NCBI GenBank assembly: GCA_026989145.1
Contig: JALSJU010000090.1
Location: forward strand, 1 to 50,852
Length of the DNA stretch: 50,852 bases
Direction of reading: 5' to 3'
Origin: Thiotrichaceae bacterium
GTDB lineage: Bacteria > Pseudomonadota > Gammaproteobacteria > Thiotrichales > Thiotrichaceae
The notes beneath the pieces are model-generated. The model was not told the DNA's origin and did no database searches. It was given only the letters and a program-made list of their open reading frames with translations. Within the stretch, counting starts at the first letter, position 1, and every line of letters begins with the position of its first letter. The position numbers and the translations under genes are program-made. Below, piece by piece: positions 1 through 7,630 of this stretch.

Positions 1-1
1 G

Positions 2-361
2 TACAAACGCATCGCCAGCGCCAAAAACGCAGAAGCGTTACGTGATTTACGTGTAGAAATGATTGACCGTTTCGGCTTATTACCCGAAGCAGTCATCAGC
101 CTATTTGAAGTGACCCGACTGAAGCAAATTGCTCAAAAACTCGGCATCTTAAAACTAGACATGGGCGAAGAAGGTGGACGTATTTTATTTAATGAAAAAC
201 CCAATATCGACCCAATGAAAATATTCGGGCTGGTACAACAACGCCCATGGGAACTAAGCATAAAAGGTCAAGATAAGCTTTATTTTGAATATAAAACAAT
301 GGAAACCGTTGAGCAACGAGTGCAGTGGATTAAGCGATTGTTTGATGAAATTGCTTTTTAG
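2..361 (+). CDS. mfd: Transcription-repair coupling factor Mfd, C-terminal end (cut by window start)
   Basis: The reading frame is open from the window edge, so the gene begins upstream; about 119 residues are visible. The text starts YKRIASAKN and runs into EMIDRFGLLPEA, the conserved start of the Mfd C-terminal (D7) region that follows the helicase core. Mfd is a DNA translocase that removes stalled RNA polymerase and recruits UvrA to transcribed-strand lesions. The D7 part normally masks the UvrA-binding surface. The gene ends in TAG and nothing suggests truncation at the 3' end. It is the last clearly core gene before the accessory segment that follows. Confidence 0.93.
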   Translation, partial: YKRIASAKNAEALRDLRVEMIDRFGLLPEAVISLFEVTRLKQIAQKLGILKLDMGEEGGRILFNEKPNIDPMKIFGLVQQRPWELSIKGQDKLYFEYKTMETVEQRVQWIKRLFDEIAF

Positions 362-486
362 AACGCTCTAGGAGCCTGTCCGAGAACTGATTAGCCTACT
401 GCGAAAAAGCTATTTTTGTCAGATTTTCTGCTAATTTTCATCGAAGAGAACAACTATTTGGAGTGCCCTCATAAAAACGGAGGATT

Positions 487-1368
487 CTAAGCAGCTTTTT
501 TCATAAGCCACAGTGCTTCATACTCAGCAGGAATTTGATACTGAATACTCGAATGCATTCTCTGTCTATTATAATAAACCTCAATATAATTAAACACCAC
601 ACGTTTTGCTTCTTCTATTGTCTTAAAATCCCTATCATCGGTTTCTTCCGACTTTAGCGTTTTAAAGAAGCTTTCAGCCACTGCATTATCCCAACAATTA
701 CCTTTTCGGCTCATACTTTGTACAAATTTATACTTATCCATGATGTCACGAAAGGCATAACTGCAGTATTGACTGCCACGATCTGAATGAAAAAGAACGC
801 CTATAGGGTAACCTCGATTAACAAGTGCCATATTTAATGCGTCACAGACCAGAGCTGCTTTCATATGAGGTTGCATTGACCAGCCTACAACCTTTCTAGA
901 ATAAAGATCAATCACAGTAGCAAGATAAAGCCAGCCCTGATCCGTGTTGATATAGGTAATATCACCCACCCATTTTTGATTAGGTTTTGATGCATCAAAT
1001 GCGCGATTCAAAATATTGGGCGAGATTAAAAGATCATGATCACTATCGGTAGTCACTTTATACGCCTTACGTTGCTTGGCTTTTAAGCGTTTCGCTATCA
1101 TGCGCCTTCTTACACGCTCTCTAGAACCTTTGTAATCATGCGATGTAATTAAAGCTTTGTAAATGCGTCGATATCCATAACGGCGCTGATGCTTTTTGAA
1201 CAGCATAAGGATAATCTCATCCAGCGCATTATTAGCTTGCTCACGTAAAGACACTGGTTGCTTGCGCCATTGATAGAAACCACTAACAGAAACAGATAAG
1301 AGTCTACAAAAGCGCTCAACACTCAAGCGATAGTCAGGTCGGTGTTGTTCGAGAAAGGCATACTTCAC
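487..1368 (-). CDS. IS3-family transposase OrfB (DDE integrase)
   Basis: This is the 293-residue catalytic part of an IS3-family transposase. An N-terminal HTH_21-like region (QRRYGYRRIYKAL) is followed by an rve integrase core. The DDE residues fall in VGDITYI, in HSDRGSQYCS and in NAVAESFFKTLKSE. The start is GTG and shares bases with the orfA stop (GTGA overlap). Near the end of orfA is a run of six A residues (GCA AAA AAT on the coding strand). A -1 shift there would join OrfA directly to OrfB, as in other IS3 elements. I infer frameshifting from the layout only. Confidence 0.93.
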   Translation of the reverse strand: MKYAFLEQHRPDYRLSVERFCRLLSVSVSGFYQWRKQPVSLREQANNALDEIILMLFKKHQRRYGYRRIYKALITSHDYKGSRERVRRRMIAKRLKAKQRKAYKVTTDSDHDLLISPNILNRAFDASKPNQKWVGDITYINTDQGWLYLATVIDLYSRKVVGWSMQPHMKAALVCDALNMALVNRGYPIGVLFHSDRGSQYCSYAFRDIMDKYKFVQSMSRKGNCWDNAVAESFFKTLKSEETDDRDFKTIEEAKRVVFNYIEVYYNRQRMHSSIQYQIPAEYEALWLMKKAA

Positions 1369-1655
1369 TTTTGATTTTTTGCGAAGTATGCCGCCGCCTT
1401 TTTTAGGATTTCTATCTCCTCTTGACGAAATGCTAACTCTTTTTTCATCGCTAGCAGTTCTTTTTCTAACTCAGCTTGTGACTTCTTGGGTGTTTTATTA
1501 CTCTTTGAATTGTCTGTCATCATTACCTCACTCATCCAGTTACGAAATGTACTGGGATTGATGCCTAAGTCTAGGGCAATTTCTTGATGTGATCGATGGC
1601 TTTTAATCGCTAAAGCGATTGCTTCTGATTTAAATTCTTGGGTATATCGTCCCAT
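1365..1655 (-). CDS. IS3-family OrfA (HTH_Tnp_1 protein)
   Basis: 96 residues. The N-terminal helix-turn-helix has the usual form (EFKSEAIALAI, then HQEIALDLGINPSTFRNW). A leucine-zipper-like C-terminal helix follows (ELEKELLAMKKELAFRQEEI), with the typical ending EILKKAAAYFAK. OrfA binds the terminal repeats and, joined to OrfB by frameshifting, forms the active transposase. The ATG at 1655 is preceded by a GAGAGG ribosome-binding site. It overlaps orfB by four bases. Confidence 0.92.
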   Translation of the reverse strand: MGRYTQEFKSEAIALAIKSHRSHQEIALDLGINPSTFRNWMSEVMMTDNSKSNKTPKKSQAELEKELLAMKKELAFRQEEIEILKKAAAYFAKNQK

Positions 1656-1768
1656 GGAAACCTCTCATTTTTAATGATAAAAAGTCTCCGTTAAAATGGG
1701 GGCACTCCAATGTATTATCTAAACCAGTTCTGGATATGCTTTAAAATAATATTTTGAGAGTCGCCTAA

Positions 1769-2200
1769 CTACATTGTTTTTTTCTTAAAAAACTGCAATT
1801 TTATCTCTTTTAAGCTTTCTACCTGCTTATTAATTTCACGTAGGTCATCTTGGCAAAGTTGAAGATCTTGTTGATTTTTATGTAATAACGTATCCAGAGA
1901 TTCTATCTCATGCTGTATTTCTTCTTCACCTGTGATCAGTGCTTGGTTCTTTTTTGAATGTACGTTTAGTGTATCTATGGTAATTTTTTCGGTTTGTTTT
2001 AAAGAGTCAGAGAGTTGTTGGTGTTTTTGTTTGCGTTCTGTGCGATAAATCTCTAAGGTTTTTTTAATTCGTTCTTCTTCTGCGAGTGTTTGCTTGAGTG
2101 CCTGTTTGGCTTTTTCAGCCTCAACGGTGGCTTTTTGCATTTTATAATAGCGTAGCTCTTTTAGTTTGGCGAGATTGTTTCTATCGGCTTGCGAGATCAT
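1769..2200 (-). CDS. sctO: Type III secretion stalk protein, SctO/YscO-like (FliJ-type coiled coil)
   Basis: 143 residues that are nearly all charged coiled coil (for example AKQALKQTLAEEERIKKTLE), the form of the FliJ/YscO/SctO family. In the export apparatus this protein is the stalk inside the hexameric ATPase and links it to the export gate. Sequence alone does not separate FliJ from SctO. The call rests on the upstream gene, which is a secretion-type rather than a flagellar ATPase and overlaps this one by 20 bp. A GAGG site sits before the ATG. Just 58 bases beyond its stop lies the IS3 element; the expected next genes (sctP, sctQ, sctR and so on) are absent. Confidence 0.6.
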   Translation of the reverse strand: MISQADRNNLAKLKELRYYKMQKATVEAEKAKQALKQTLAEEERIKKTLEIYRTERKQKHQQLSDSLKQTEKITIDTLNVHSKKNQALITGEEEIQHEIESLDTLLHKNQQDLQLCQDDLREINKQVESLKEIKLQFFKKKTM

Positions 2201-3500
2201 GCATTGCCTCTAACGCCTCGTTAAAACTGGGTTTTTCTGTGAATACTTGCTTAAGAAAGTGATTAATCGCATCGTGTTTATCCAGTGCTTCGTCAGCCTC
2301 ACTATTGGTGCCTTTTTGATACTCGCCTACTTTTACTAAGAATTCTATTTCTTTATATTCAGAAAGTAGCCCTCTTATTTTGTTGGCTGATTGAATGTGT
2401 TCAGGGGTTACTACTGAGTTCATCACACGACTGACGCTTTTTAATACGTCAATTGCAGGGTAGTGCGAGGCATTAGCTAAATCACGTGACAATATTATAT
2501 GTCCATCGAGTAAGGATCGTACTTCATCGGCGATGGGGTCACTCATATCATCGCCTTCGACCAAAACGGTGTAAATAGCTGTGATTGAGCCCGCATTTGA
2601 TTGCCCAGCTCGTTCTACTAGCTTTGGCAGTTCAGTTAATACCGAGGGCGGGTAGCCTCTACTAACAGGGGATTCTCCACGTGCAATACCGACTTCTCTT
2701 AAGGCTCTGGCATAACGAGTCAGTGAATCCATCATTAACAAGACTTTTTTTCCTTGTGAACGAAAATATTCTGCTACTGTGGTTGCAGTTTGTGCGGCTT
2801 TGATTCTTTCTATCGAACTTTTATCAGAGGTTGCTATAACTAGAATGGCTTTTTTGCGGCTTTCTTCATCAAGTGATGTATCGATAAAATCACGTACTTC
2901 CTTACCACGCTCTCCAATGAGTGCTACTACGATAATATCCACTTCAGTATTGCGTACAAACATACTGAGTAAGGTACTTTTACCAACCCCAGCACCGGAG
3001 AAAACTCCTACACGCTGTCCTTCTCCAATCGTTAACATGCCATCAACAGCGCGTATGCCAGTAGATAGCGGTTGTTCTACTAAGTCTCTTGTCAAAGGAT
3101 CTGGTGGGCTTGAGGTTAAGGGTAGTCTTTCTGTGAAGCTTAATGATTTTCTACCACCTGAATCAATTACTTTACCTAAGCCGTCTAAAACACAACCTAA
3201 TAGATCAAAGCCAACATCCATGCTTAGTGGCTCATTTGTGCGGATAACCTCAGTAAAAGCGGATATACCACTAAGATCACCTATGGGAGCTAATAAAACG
3301 GTACTTTCAATAAAGCCAACAACCTCCGCTGGCAGTGTTTCTGTAGACCCTGTGTTGCGTAGCAAACAAATTTCTCCAATTTTTACCTGAGGAACCTCTG
3401 CTTTAATAAGCGTTTGAGTCACTTCGACTACACGCCCATTTAATTCATATAAAGAGGATTGGTTAATTTTATTTTGTATGTTTTTTAGAGTGTCTTTCAT
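2181..3500 (-). CDS. sctN: Type III secretion system ATPase, SctN/HrcN-like
   Basis: 439 residues, full length for the FliI/SctN family of F1-beta-like ATPases that unfold and feed export substrates. Walker A is GAGVGKST, followed by LIGERGKEVRDFI, and Walker B lies in VLLMMDSLTRYARA. Several stretches follow the secretion (SctN) type rather than the flagellar one: ATSDKSSIERIKAA where FliI usually has a different segment, RALREVGIARGE, and EVRSLLDGHIILSR with HYPAIDVLKSVSRVM. I therefore prefer SctN over FliI, but this is a judgement from memory of the families. The gene is intact although its system is missing. No strong ribosome-binding site is seen at the ATG. Confidence 0.8.
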   Translation of the reverse strand: MKDTLKNIQNKINQSSLYELNGRVVEVTQTLIKAEVPQVKIGEICLLRNTGSTETLPAEVVGFIESTVLLAPIGDLSGISAFTEVIRTNEPLSMDVGFDLLGCVLDGLGKVIDSGGRKSLSFTERLPLTSSPPDPLTRDLVEQPLSTGIRAVDGMLTIGEGQRVGVFSGAGVGKSTLLSMFVRNTEVDIIVVALIGERGKEVRDFIDTSLDEESRKKAILVIATSDKSSIERIKAAQTATTVAEYFRSQGKKVLLMMDSLTRYARALREVGIARGESPVSRGYPPSVLTELPKLVERAGQSNAGSITAIYTVLVEGDDMSDPIADEVRSLLDGHIILSRDLANASHYPAIDVLKSVSRVMNSVVTPEHIQSANKIRGLLSEYKEIEFLVKVGEYQKGTNSEADEALDKHDAINHFLKQVFTEKPSFNEALEAMHDLASR

Positions 3501-3821
3501 TGTTATGAAATAATTTTATGAAATAACGCTTGATTGTAGGCGATTAATAGAAAGAATCTAGCGTTGCTTATAATAATTACGTTATTAAGCAATGAAAACC
3601 AGATAAAAGGGCACAAATTTTTTATAGAATAATTTGTTCATTATAGTTAATAATTGGAAAACAAATTGAAGCCTTTATAAAAACTTTTGTTTGAGCACCC
3701 TATCTCCTAACTATTGTTCAGAAATGAACTTTAAATATCTAAATTAGTTAATGGGTTAAATCTCACTGCATCTTCCAAATGATCAGGCGAGAAGTGACTA
3801 TATCTCATTGTCATTGTTAAA
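3501..3821. promoter_or_regulatory. Divergent intergenic region with a palindrome
   Basis: About 320 bases, very AT-rich, between sctN (leftward) and the PP2C remnant (rightward). The clearest structure is an imperfect inverted repeat at about 3564-3592, TTGCTTATAATAA against TTATTAAGCAA, 70 bp upstream of sctN, which could be an operator or promoter element. I found no intact ORF or RNA gene. The 5' end of the phosphatase gene should lie in the last part but is not recognisable. Confidence 0.35.
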
Positions 3822-4486
3822 GATCATAATGAAGACGCATTCTTAGATTCAGCTGATAAAGGTTTTTGGGTTGTGGCTGATGGTGCTGGTGGGCATGAAT
3901 CTGGTGAGTGGCTAGTAGACTCATCATTGATTCGCTTGCGGAGATAAATAGAGATCGTTTTTTTGGTAGTTTTGTTCAAAAGGTTACTGATACATTACAA
4001 GATGTAAACTTAGAATTAATTGAAAGAAGTGGTGGGGAACACACAAGGACTCTTATAGCCAGCACAGTTTGTGTTTTAATTGCACAAAGAAAAAATGTGG
4101 TTTGTTTATGGTCTGATGATAGCAGGATTTATCAACAAAGACTCAATAAGTTAACCCAGTTAACGCGTGATCACAATCGTATAGATGAGTTTATAGATGC
4201 GGGGTTTACGAGAGAAGATGCAGAAAAACAACCTCAAGCGCAATATCTAACGGCGGCTGTTGGCGTGACTTCCCCTTTATTTATCGAAACTCAAATTATT
4301 GAGGTCAAATCAGGCGATATTTATTTACTTTGCAGCGATGGCCTTTTTAAAGAAGTTACGGACAAAGAAATCGAGGAAATATTACAACAAAATAGCTTGA
4401 AATATGCAGCTGCAGATTTGATGGATTTAGCATTGTCACGAGGGGCAACTGATAATGTGACATTACAATTTGTAAAAGCAAAATAA
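3822..4486 (+). pseudogene. PP2C-type Ser/Thr phosphatase, frameshifted and missing its start
   Basis: The first segment (3822-3908, one frame) reads DHNEDAFL and WVVADGAGGHESGE, the two metal-binding motifs of PP2C phosphatases. It stops soon after. The rest continues in another frame from about 3908 with LTRDHNRIDEFIDAGF, AAVG, DIYLLCSDGLFKEV and the final GATDNVTLQFV. Joining the two restores one protein of the PppA/Stp1 type, and loss of a single base near 3906-3909 explains the break. No start codon and no intact N-terminus precede DHNEDAF (a stop lies at 3795 in that frame). Such phosphatases often sit in secretion loci, where they oppose Ser/Thr kinases; here it borders the orphan sctN-sctO pair. 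Confidence 0.8.
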
Positions 4487-4681
4487 AGTCATTTTAAGAT
4501 ATTAGTTATATCATGTGTATAGATTGAACATTACACTTGTCTCAGATTCATTCGAATTTTATTGTGCCAGTTTTGTGCCAAAATATCTGTAAGTATTGAT
4601 ATTTACTGCTGTTTACTGACACAAAGAGTATGTGGAAATACCGTAAGCGACTGATTATTAATAAAAATATTTTTAACTTTG

Positions 4682-4729
4682 TGACTCATAATCTATTGAT
4701 CGAAGGTTCGAGTCCTTCCAGGCCCACCA
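4682..4729 (+). pseudogene. 3' half of a tRNA-Met (CAT), probable integration scar
   Basis: The segment contains a tRNA anticodon loop CTCATAA, a T arm with perfect stem (GAAGG, loop TTCGAGT, CCTTC) and an acceptor 3' strand CAGGCCC-A-CCA. The 5' half is absent: the bases before the anticodon loop do not pair with TCTAT, and no D arm or GGGCCTG strand lies upstream. Tyrosine integrases commonly use this part of a tRNA as att core and leave such a copy at one end of an island. Upstream at about 4562-4581 are two copies of TTGTGCCA, which could be integrase arm sites (inference). A tRNA terminator follows. Confidence 0.8.
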
Positions 4730-4738
4730 TATAATAAG

Positions 4739-4765
4739 GCGATCACAAAAGTGATCGCTTTTTTT
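4739..4765 (+). terminator. Rho-independent terminator after the tRNA-Met fragment
   Basis: Stem GCGATCAC / GTGATCGC with an AAAA loop, followed by seven T residues. It lies 10 bases after the CCA end and is probably the original terminator of the tRNA gene. Its retention means the fragment's 3' flank is the ancestral one. Confidence 0.9.
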
Positions 4766-4804
4766 GTTATTCAGAAAATGAGACGTTGCTGTACGAGCAT
4801 TTGT

Positions 4805-4847
4805 ACCAAATAAAAAAGCCCGCTTAAAGCGGGCTTTTTTATTTGGT
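4805..4847 (-). terminator. Bidirectional terminator downstream of rplU
   Basis: A perfect inverted repeat of 21 bases per arm, centred on 4826. The GC core is AAGCCCGCTT/AAGCGGGCTT, with A-tracts on one side and T-tracts on the other, so it can stop transcription both ways. It ends rplU from the right and closes the tRNA-side transcription from the left. Confidence 0.92.
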
Positions 4848-4862
4848 AAGAGTAAATATTAA

Positions 4863-5675
4863 TTATTTCTCAACACCACCATCCATATCATCTTGCCATT
4901 TTTTAAGTTCGTCCCATTTTTCACTAGCTGCAAGCTCTGCTTGTTTCGGCCATGTACCTGGGTCCATAGCGGCAAACTTACCTTCTGAGTCATCAAGAAT
5001 TTTCTTGATTTTAGTTGGTGTTGATTTTGAAACATCAGCAAATGTTGCTAAGCCGGCAGCAGTTAAGGCTTCAGCAGCTTTAGGGCCAACACCTTCGATT
5101 TTAGTTAAATCATCTTTTGTATTTGATTTTTTTGGACTTGCTTTTTTGGTAGTCGCTTTTTTAGTCACTGTTTTTTTCTCGACTGCTTCTTTTTTAGCTA
5201 CAGGCTTTTTGGCTGCGGGTTTCTTTTCACTAGCTTTTGCCTTAGAAGCCGTCTTCTTTGCTACAGGCTTTTGAGCAGTAGATTTCGACGCTACTAGACT
5301 AGCTTCTTTGGCTTCTGCAATTACTTCTTCAGTTTTAGGTGCCATTACTTTTTCGGGCTTACCTTTGCCATTAATATTCTGGATTTGAACTTGAGTGAAG
5401 TTCTGGCGATGCCCTGTGCGCTTTTGGTGATGCTTTCGACGTCTAAATTTGATAATTTCGACTTTCTTAGCACGACCATGTGCAATGACCGTTGCAGCCA
5501 CTTTAGCACTTGCTACAAGTGGAGTGCCTACAGTGAGCTTTTCGCCATCTGAAATCATTAAGACTTCTTCAAAGTTAATAGATGTGCCAACTTCGGCGGT
5601 AAGTGTTTCTACTTTTAATACATCGCCAGGGGAAACACGGTACTGTTTTCCGCCTGTTTTAATTACTGCGTACAT
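4863..5675 (-). CDS. rplU: 50S ribosomal protein L21 with a C-terminal linker and helix-hairpin-helix domain
   Basis: 270 residues against about 103 for a normal L21. Residues 1 to about 103 are a standard L21 ([14 protein letters not shown] start, [15 protein letters not shown] rRNA-binding signature). Then comes a stretch of about 85 residues rich in Lys, Ala and Thr ([14 protein letters not shown]), and then a domain starting [17 protein letters not shown]. That is a helix-hairpin-helix motif of the COG3743 (H3TH) type, followed by a Trp-containing helical end. L21 sits at the 23S rRNA surface of the 50S subunit; the role of the extension is unknown, though nucleic-acid contact is likely. 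rpmA (L27), the usual next gene, is absent. Confidence 0.93.
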   Translation of the reverse strand: MYAVIKTGGKQYRVSPGDVLKVETLTAEVGTSINFEEVLMISDGEKLTVGTPLVASAKVAATVIAHGRAKKVEIIKFRRRKHHQKRTGHRQNFTQVQIQNINGKGKPEKVMAPKTEEVIAEAKEASLVASKSTAQKPVAKKTASKAKASEKKPAAKKPVAKKEAVEKKTVTKKATTKKASPKKSNTKDDLTKIEGVGPKAAEALTAAGLATFADVSKSTPTKIKKILDDSEGKFAAMDPGTWPKQAELAASEKWDELKKWQDDMDGGVEK

Positions 5676-5858
5676 TTTAATTATTCCTTCTATATACGGT
5701 TAAGGGTTTTGTTGTTTCTAGCAAGTAACTTTGATTCACTGCTAGGCGCGCGATTACACGTGAAATGCCTTATTTTGTCAAGCCTAAAGCGATAATTATT
5801 AAACCTATCAGGTAAATATGTATTGGCGTACTTTATCTGTTCTGTGGATAATAGACAA

Positions 5859-6368
5859 ATGTCTAAATTCAATACAATTTCCTGTGCTAAGAAATGTTTT
5901 AGTTTTATACCAGAGGCCAAATTACTGGAGTGGTGGCCTGCATGGTGGATGATGCGGATAAAAGTTATATCACTTGATAACAACTGGCGCAAAGTGCGTA
6001 TTATATTACCATTAACTTGGGTTTCAAAAAATATGGGGGGTGGAATGTTTGGTGGTTTCCAGGCATCGCTAGCAGACCCTATTGCACCTTTAGCGTGTGG
6101 GAAAATTTTTGATGAGTACCATGTTTGGACACGTAAGCTGAGTGTTGACTTTAGGGCCATAGGAAACTCAGATTTGGAATTACGTTTTGACTTCCCTCCT
6201 GAAAAAGAAATAGCGATTCGTCAAGAACTCGCTGCACGTGGTAGAAGCACTCCTATTTTTGAATACGGGCTATATCGAAAGGATGGAATAATGTGCACAC
6301 ATATTGAGTGCGTTGTTGCGATTCGCAAAAAAGACTATATAAAAGGCTCTGCTTCGGCAAATGTGTGA
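5859..6368 (+). CDS. DUF4442 hotdog-fold protein (thioesterase-like)
   Basis: About 169 residues from the ATG at 5859. An upstream in-frame TTG at 5823 would add 12 residues but has no support. The pattern fits DUF4442: LLEWWPAWW near the start, LPLTWVSKNMGGGMFGGFQAS in the middle, then DPIAPLACGK and a segment on the second half of the hotdog. These proteins resemble acyl-CoA thioesterases (PaaI/YiiD type), but substrates are mostly unknown. It lies divergent from rplU and 133 bp before a MarR regulator pointing the same way. Confidence 0.72.
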   Translation: MSKFNTISCAKKCFSFIPEAKLLEWWPAWWMMRIKVISLDNNWRKVRIILPLTWVSKNMGGGMFGGFQASLADPIAPLACGKIFDEYHVWTRKLSVDFRAIGNSDLELRFDFPPEKEIAIRQELAARGRSTPIFEYGLYRKDGIMCTHIECVVAIRKKDYIKGSASANV

Positions 6369-6501
6369 ATGGTTTACATTTTATATCCAGTCTTCGCACG
6401 AAATACTTCATTATTTTAAATAAAATGAATCTCTTTGGCCTACTGATTTACTTAGCTATACAATATTTTTACATATTAGCTTGTTCACCAAGGAAATTGA
6501 G

Positions 6502-6960
6502 ATGTCTGAACGCTTAAATCAACGTATTTGTTTTAATTTTTATCAAGGCTGGCGAGAAATCACATCTTTTTATAAAGATATTTACGGTAATGATATTACC
6601 CCACAAAATGTATATTTACTGCAACTTTGTAGCTTAAATAAAGGTGTGACAATTAAACAGCTTTCTGAAGGAATGGGTCTTGATAGCTCCGCTGTATCTA
6701 CGCTAGTTGCAAGAATGGAGAAAAAAAACTTAATTAAGCGTACTCATGGTATTGAAGACAGGCGGACTGTATTTGTTGAATTAACCCAAGAAGGGCTTCA
6801 GCTGAAAGAAGACATTAACGCAAAAGCTGACTTATTGGCAGATTCAATGAATATCAATATTACAGCTGAAGAGTCAAAGGTACTGCAAAGCATCGTGATG
6901 AAGATAAAACTTAATCGAGAGCCAATAGAACGGTCACAGGCACGCGTTTTTAATGGTTAA
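6502..6960 (+). CDS. MarR-family transcriptional regulator
   Basis: 152 residues from the ATG at 6502, which has AAGGA about 8 bases upstream. The winged helix covers residues 40-105: TIKQLSEGMGLDSSAVSTLVARME is helix-turn-helix, and IKRTHGIEDRRTVFVELT is the wing, with the typical DRR. MarR proteins bind palindromes as dimers and usually release DNA on binding a phenolic or other small ligand. The likely target is the neighbouring DUF4442 gene or itself; no operator was clear to me. Confidence 0.9.
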   Translation: MSERLNQRICFNFYQGWREITSFYKDIYGNDITPQNVYLLQLCSLNKGVTIKQLSEGMGLDSSAVSTLVARMEKKNLIKRTHGIEDRRTVFVELTQEGLQLKEDINAKADLLADSMNINITAEESKVLQSIVMKIKLNREPIERSQARVFNG

Positions 6961-7199
6961 TATCTTTTACACATTAAATTGCATGGCGGCTAGAAATATC
7001 TATTTTATAGATTACTCTTATTTTTGAGGCCTGTGTGCGACTCAGATGAGATAAACTAATCAACACGGAAAAGAAGCTAATTAAGCGATTCCTTACACAG
7101 ATGGCTCTACTTTCGTAAACAGATCTTAGCAATGAAAAGCAGGTTAATAACATTTTTTAATAAATGAGTTCTCCTTTATATGATGACGTTAAGGTTAGC

Positions 7200-7628
7200 T
7201 CAGTGAAATTTAATTGGCTTTTCTAGTTGTGCTTTTTCATAACTTCTATCAAACACAAGTTCAATCGACAACTCATCTTTTTTTGAATCACTAAAAATAC
7301 CTTTTGCTTTTACTTGTTGTAATTCAGGTAATCGTTTTGCCAAGTAAGTACACATTGCAATAGCGGTTGAGTATTCACCTTTAAGCAATAAATTGATTAA
7401 AGAGTTAGCTACAAACTGAGAACGTTGTAATGGGTTAGGGGACTCAATAAAGTCATTACCCAATTGAATGCCTTGATCCATTTGACTATCCATATTGTCA
7501 AGATATTGGCGCTGATGCCCTGGGACGGGCTTTTTACGATCAAACTCCAAAAGAGGCTCATCATTAAGAACCACGTAAAACATGTCTGGATTTAATTTAG
7601 TTTCTGTCAGTTGTTGGTCCATTTGCAT
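7200..7628 (-). CDS. Conserved hypothetical protein
   Basis: 142 residues, mostly acidic and soluble, with no signal peptide or membrane segment. I do not recognise a family. The middle part (FVANSLINLLLKGEYSTAIAMCTYLAKRLPEL) looks like a pair of helices of the kind found in repeat proteins. It starts 2 bp after the stop of the Sel1-repeat gene, so the two are almost surely co-translated and may act together. A second ATG two codons in is equally possible as start. Confidence 0.6.
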   Translation of the reverse strand: MQMDQQLTETKLNPDMFYVVLNDEPLLEFDRKKPVPGHQRQYLDNMDSQMDQGIQLGNDFIESPNPLQRSQFVANSLINLLLKGEYSTAIAMCTYLAKRLPELQQVKAKGIFSDSKKDELSIELVFDRSYEKAQLEKPIKFH

Positions 7629-7630
7629 AT

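Larger units (their letters stand above)
458..1710 (-). mobile_element. IS3-family insertion sequence, about 1.25 kb, apparently complete
   Basis: Two overlapping leftward genes (orfA, orfB) lie between imperfect inverted repeats. The left end at 458-484 reads TTGGAGTGCCCTCAT and the right end at about 1685-1710 reads, on the other strand, TTGGAGTGCCCCCAT. Both then continue to AACGGAG. IS3 elements normally leave a 3-4 bp target duplication, but the flanks are TAT on the left and TGT on the right, so none is seen. This would fit a deletion or recombination next to the element after insertion. Both genes are open, so it may still be active. Confidence 0.9.

Noticed and set aside
2779-3390. 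203-codon rightward ORF opposite sctN
   Set aside because: Antisense to a clearly conserved ATPase; composition and lack of motifs mark it as a shadow.
2181-3500. Flagellar FliI as identity of the ATPase
   Set aside because: Segments after the P-loop and around RYARA/REVG fit the secretion-type SctN better and no flagellar gene is nearby, though phylogeny would be needed to exclude it.
5690-6160. 156-codon leftward ORF upstream of rplU
   Set aside because: It overlaps the DUF4442 gene on the other strand, which has family motifs; this one has none.
7026-7051. GAGGCCTGTGTGCGACTCAGATGAG resembles one end of the family 1 MITEs (split here: GAGGCCTGTGTGCG and ACTCAGATGAG)
   Set aside because: Several mismatches, no convincing second end and no target duplication; at best a decayed solo end.
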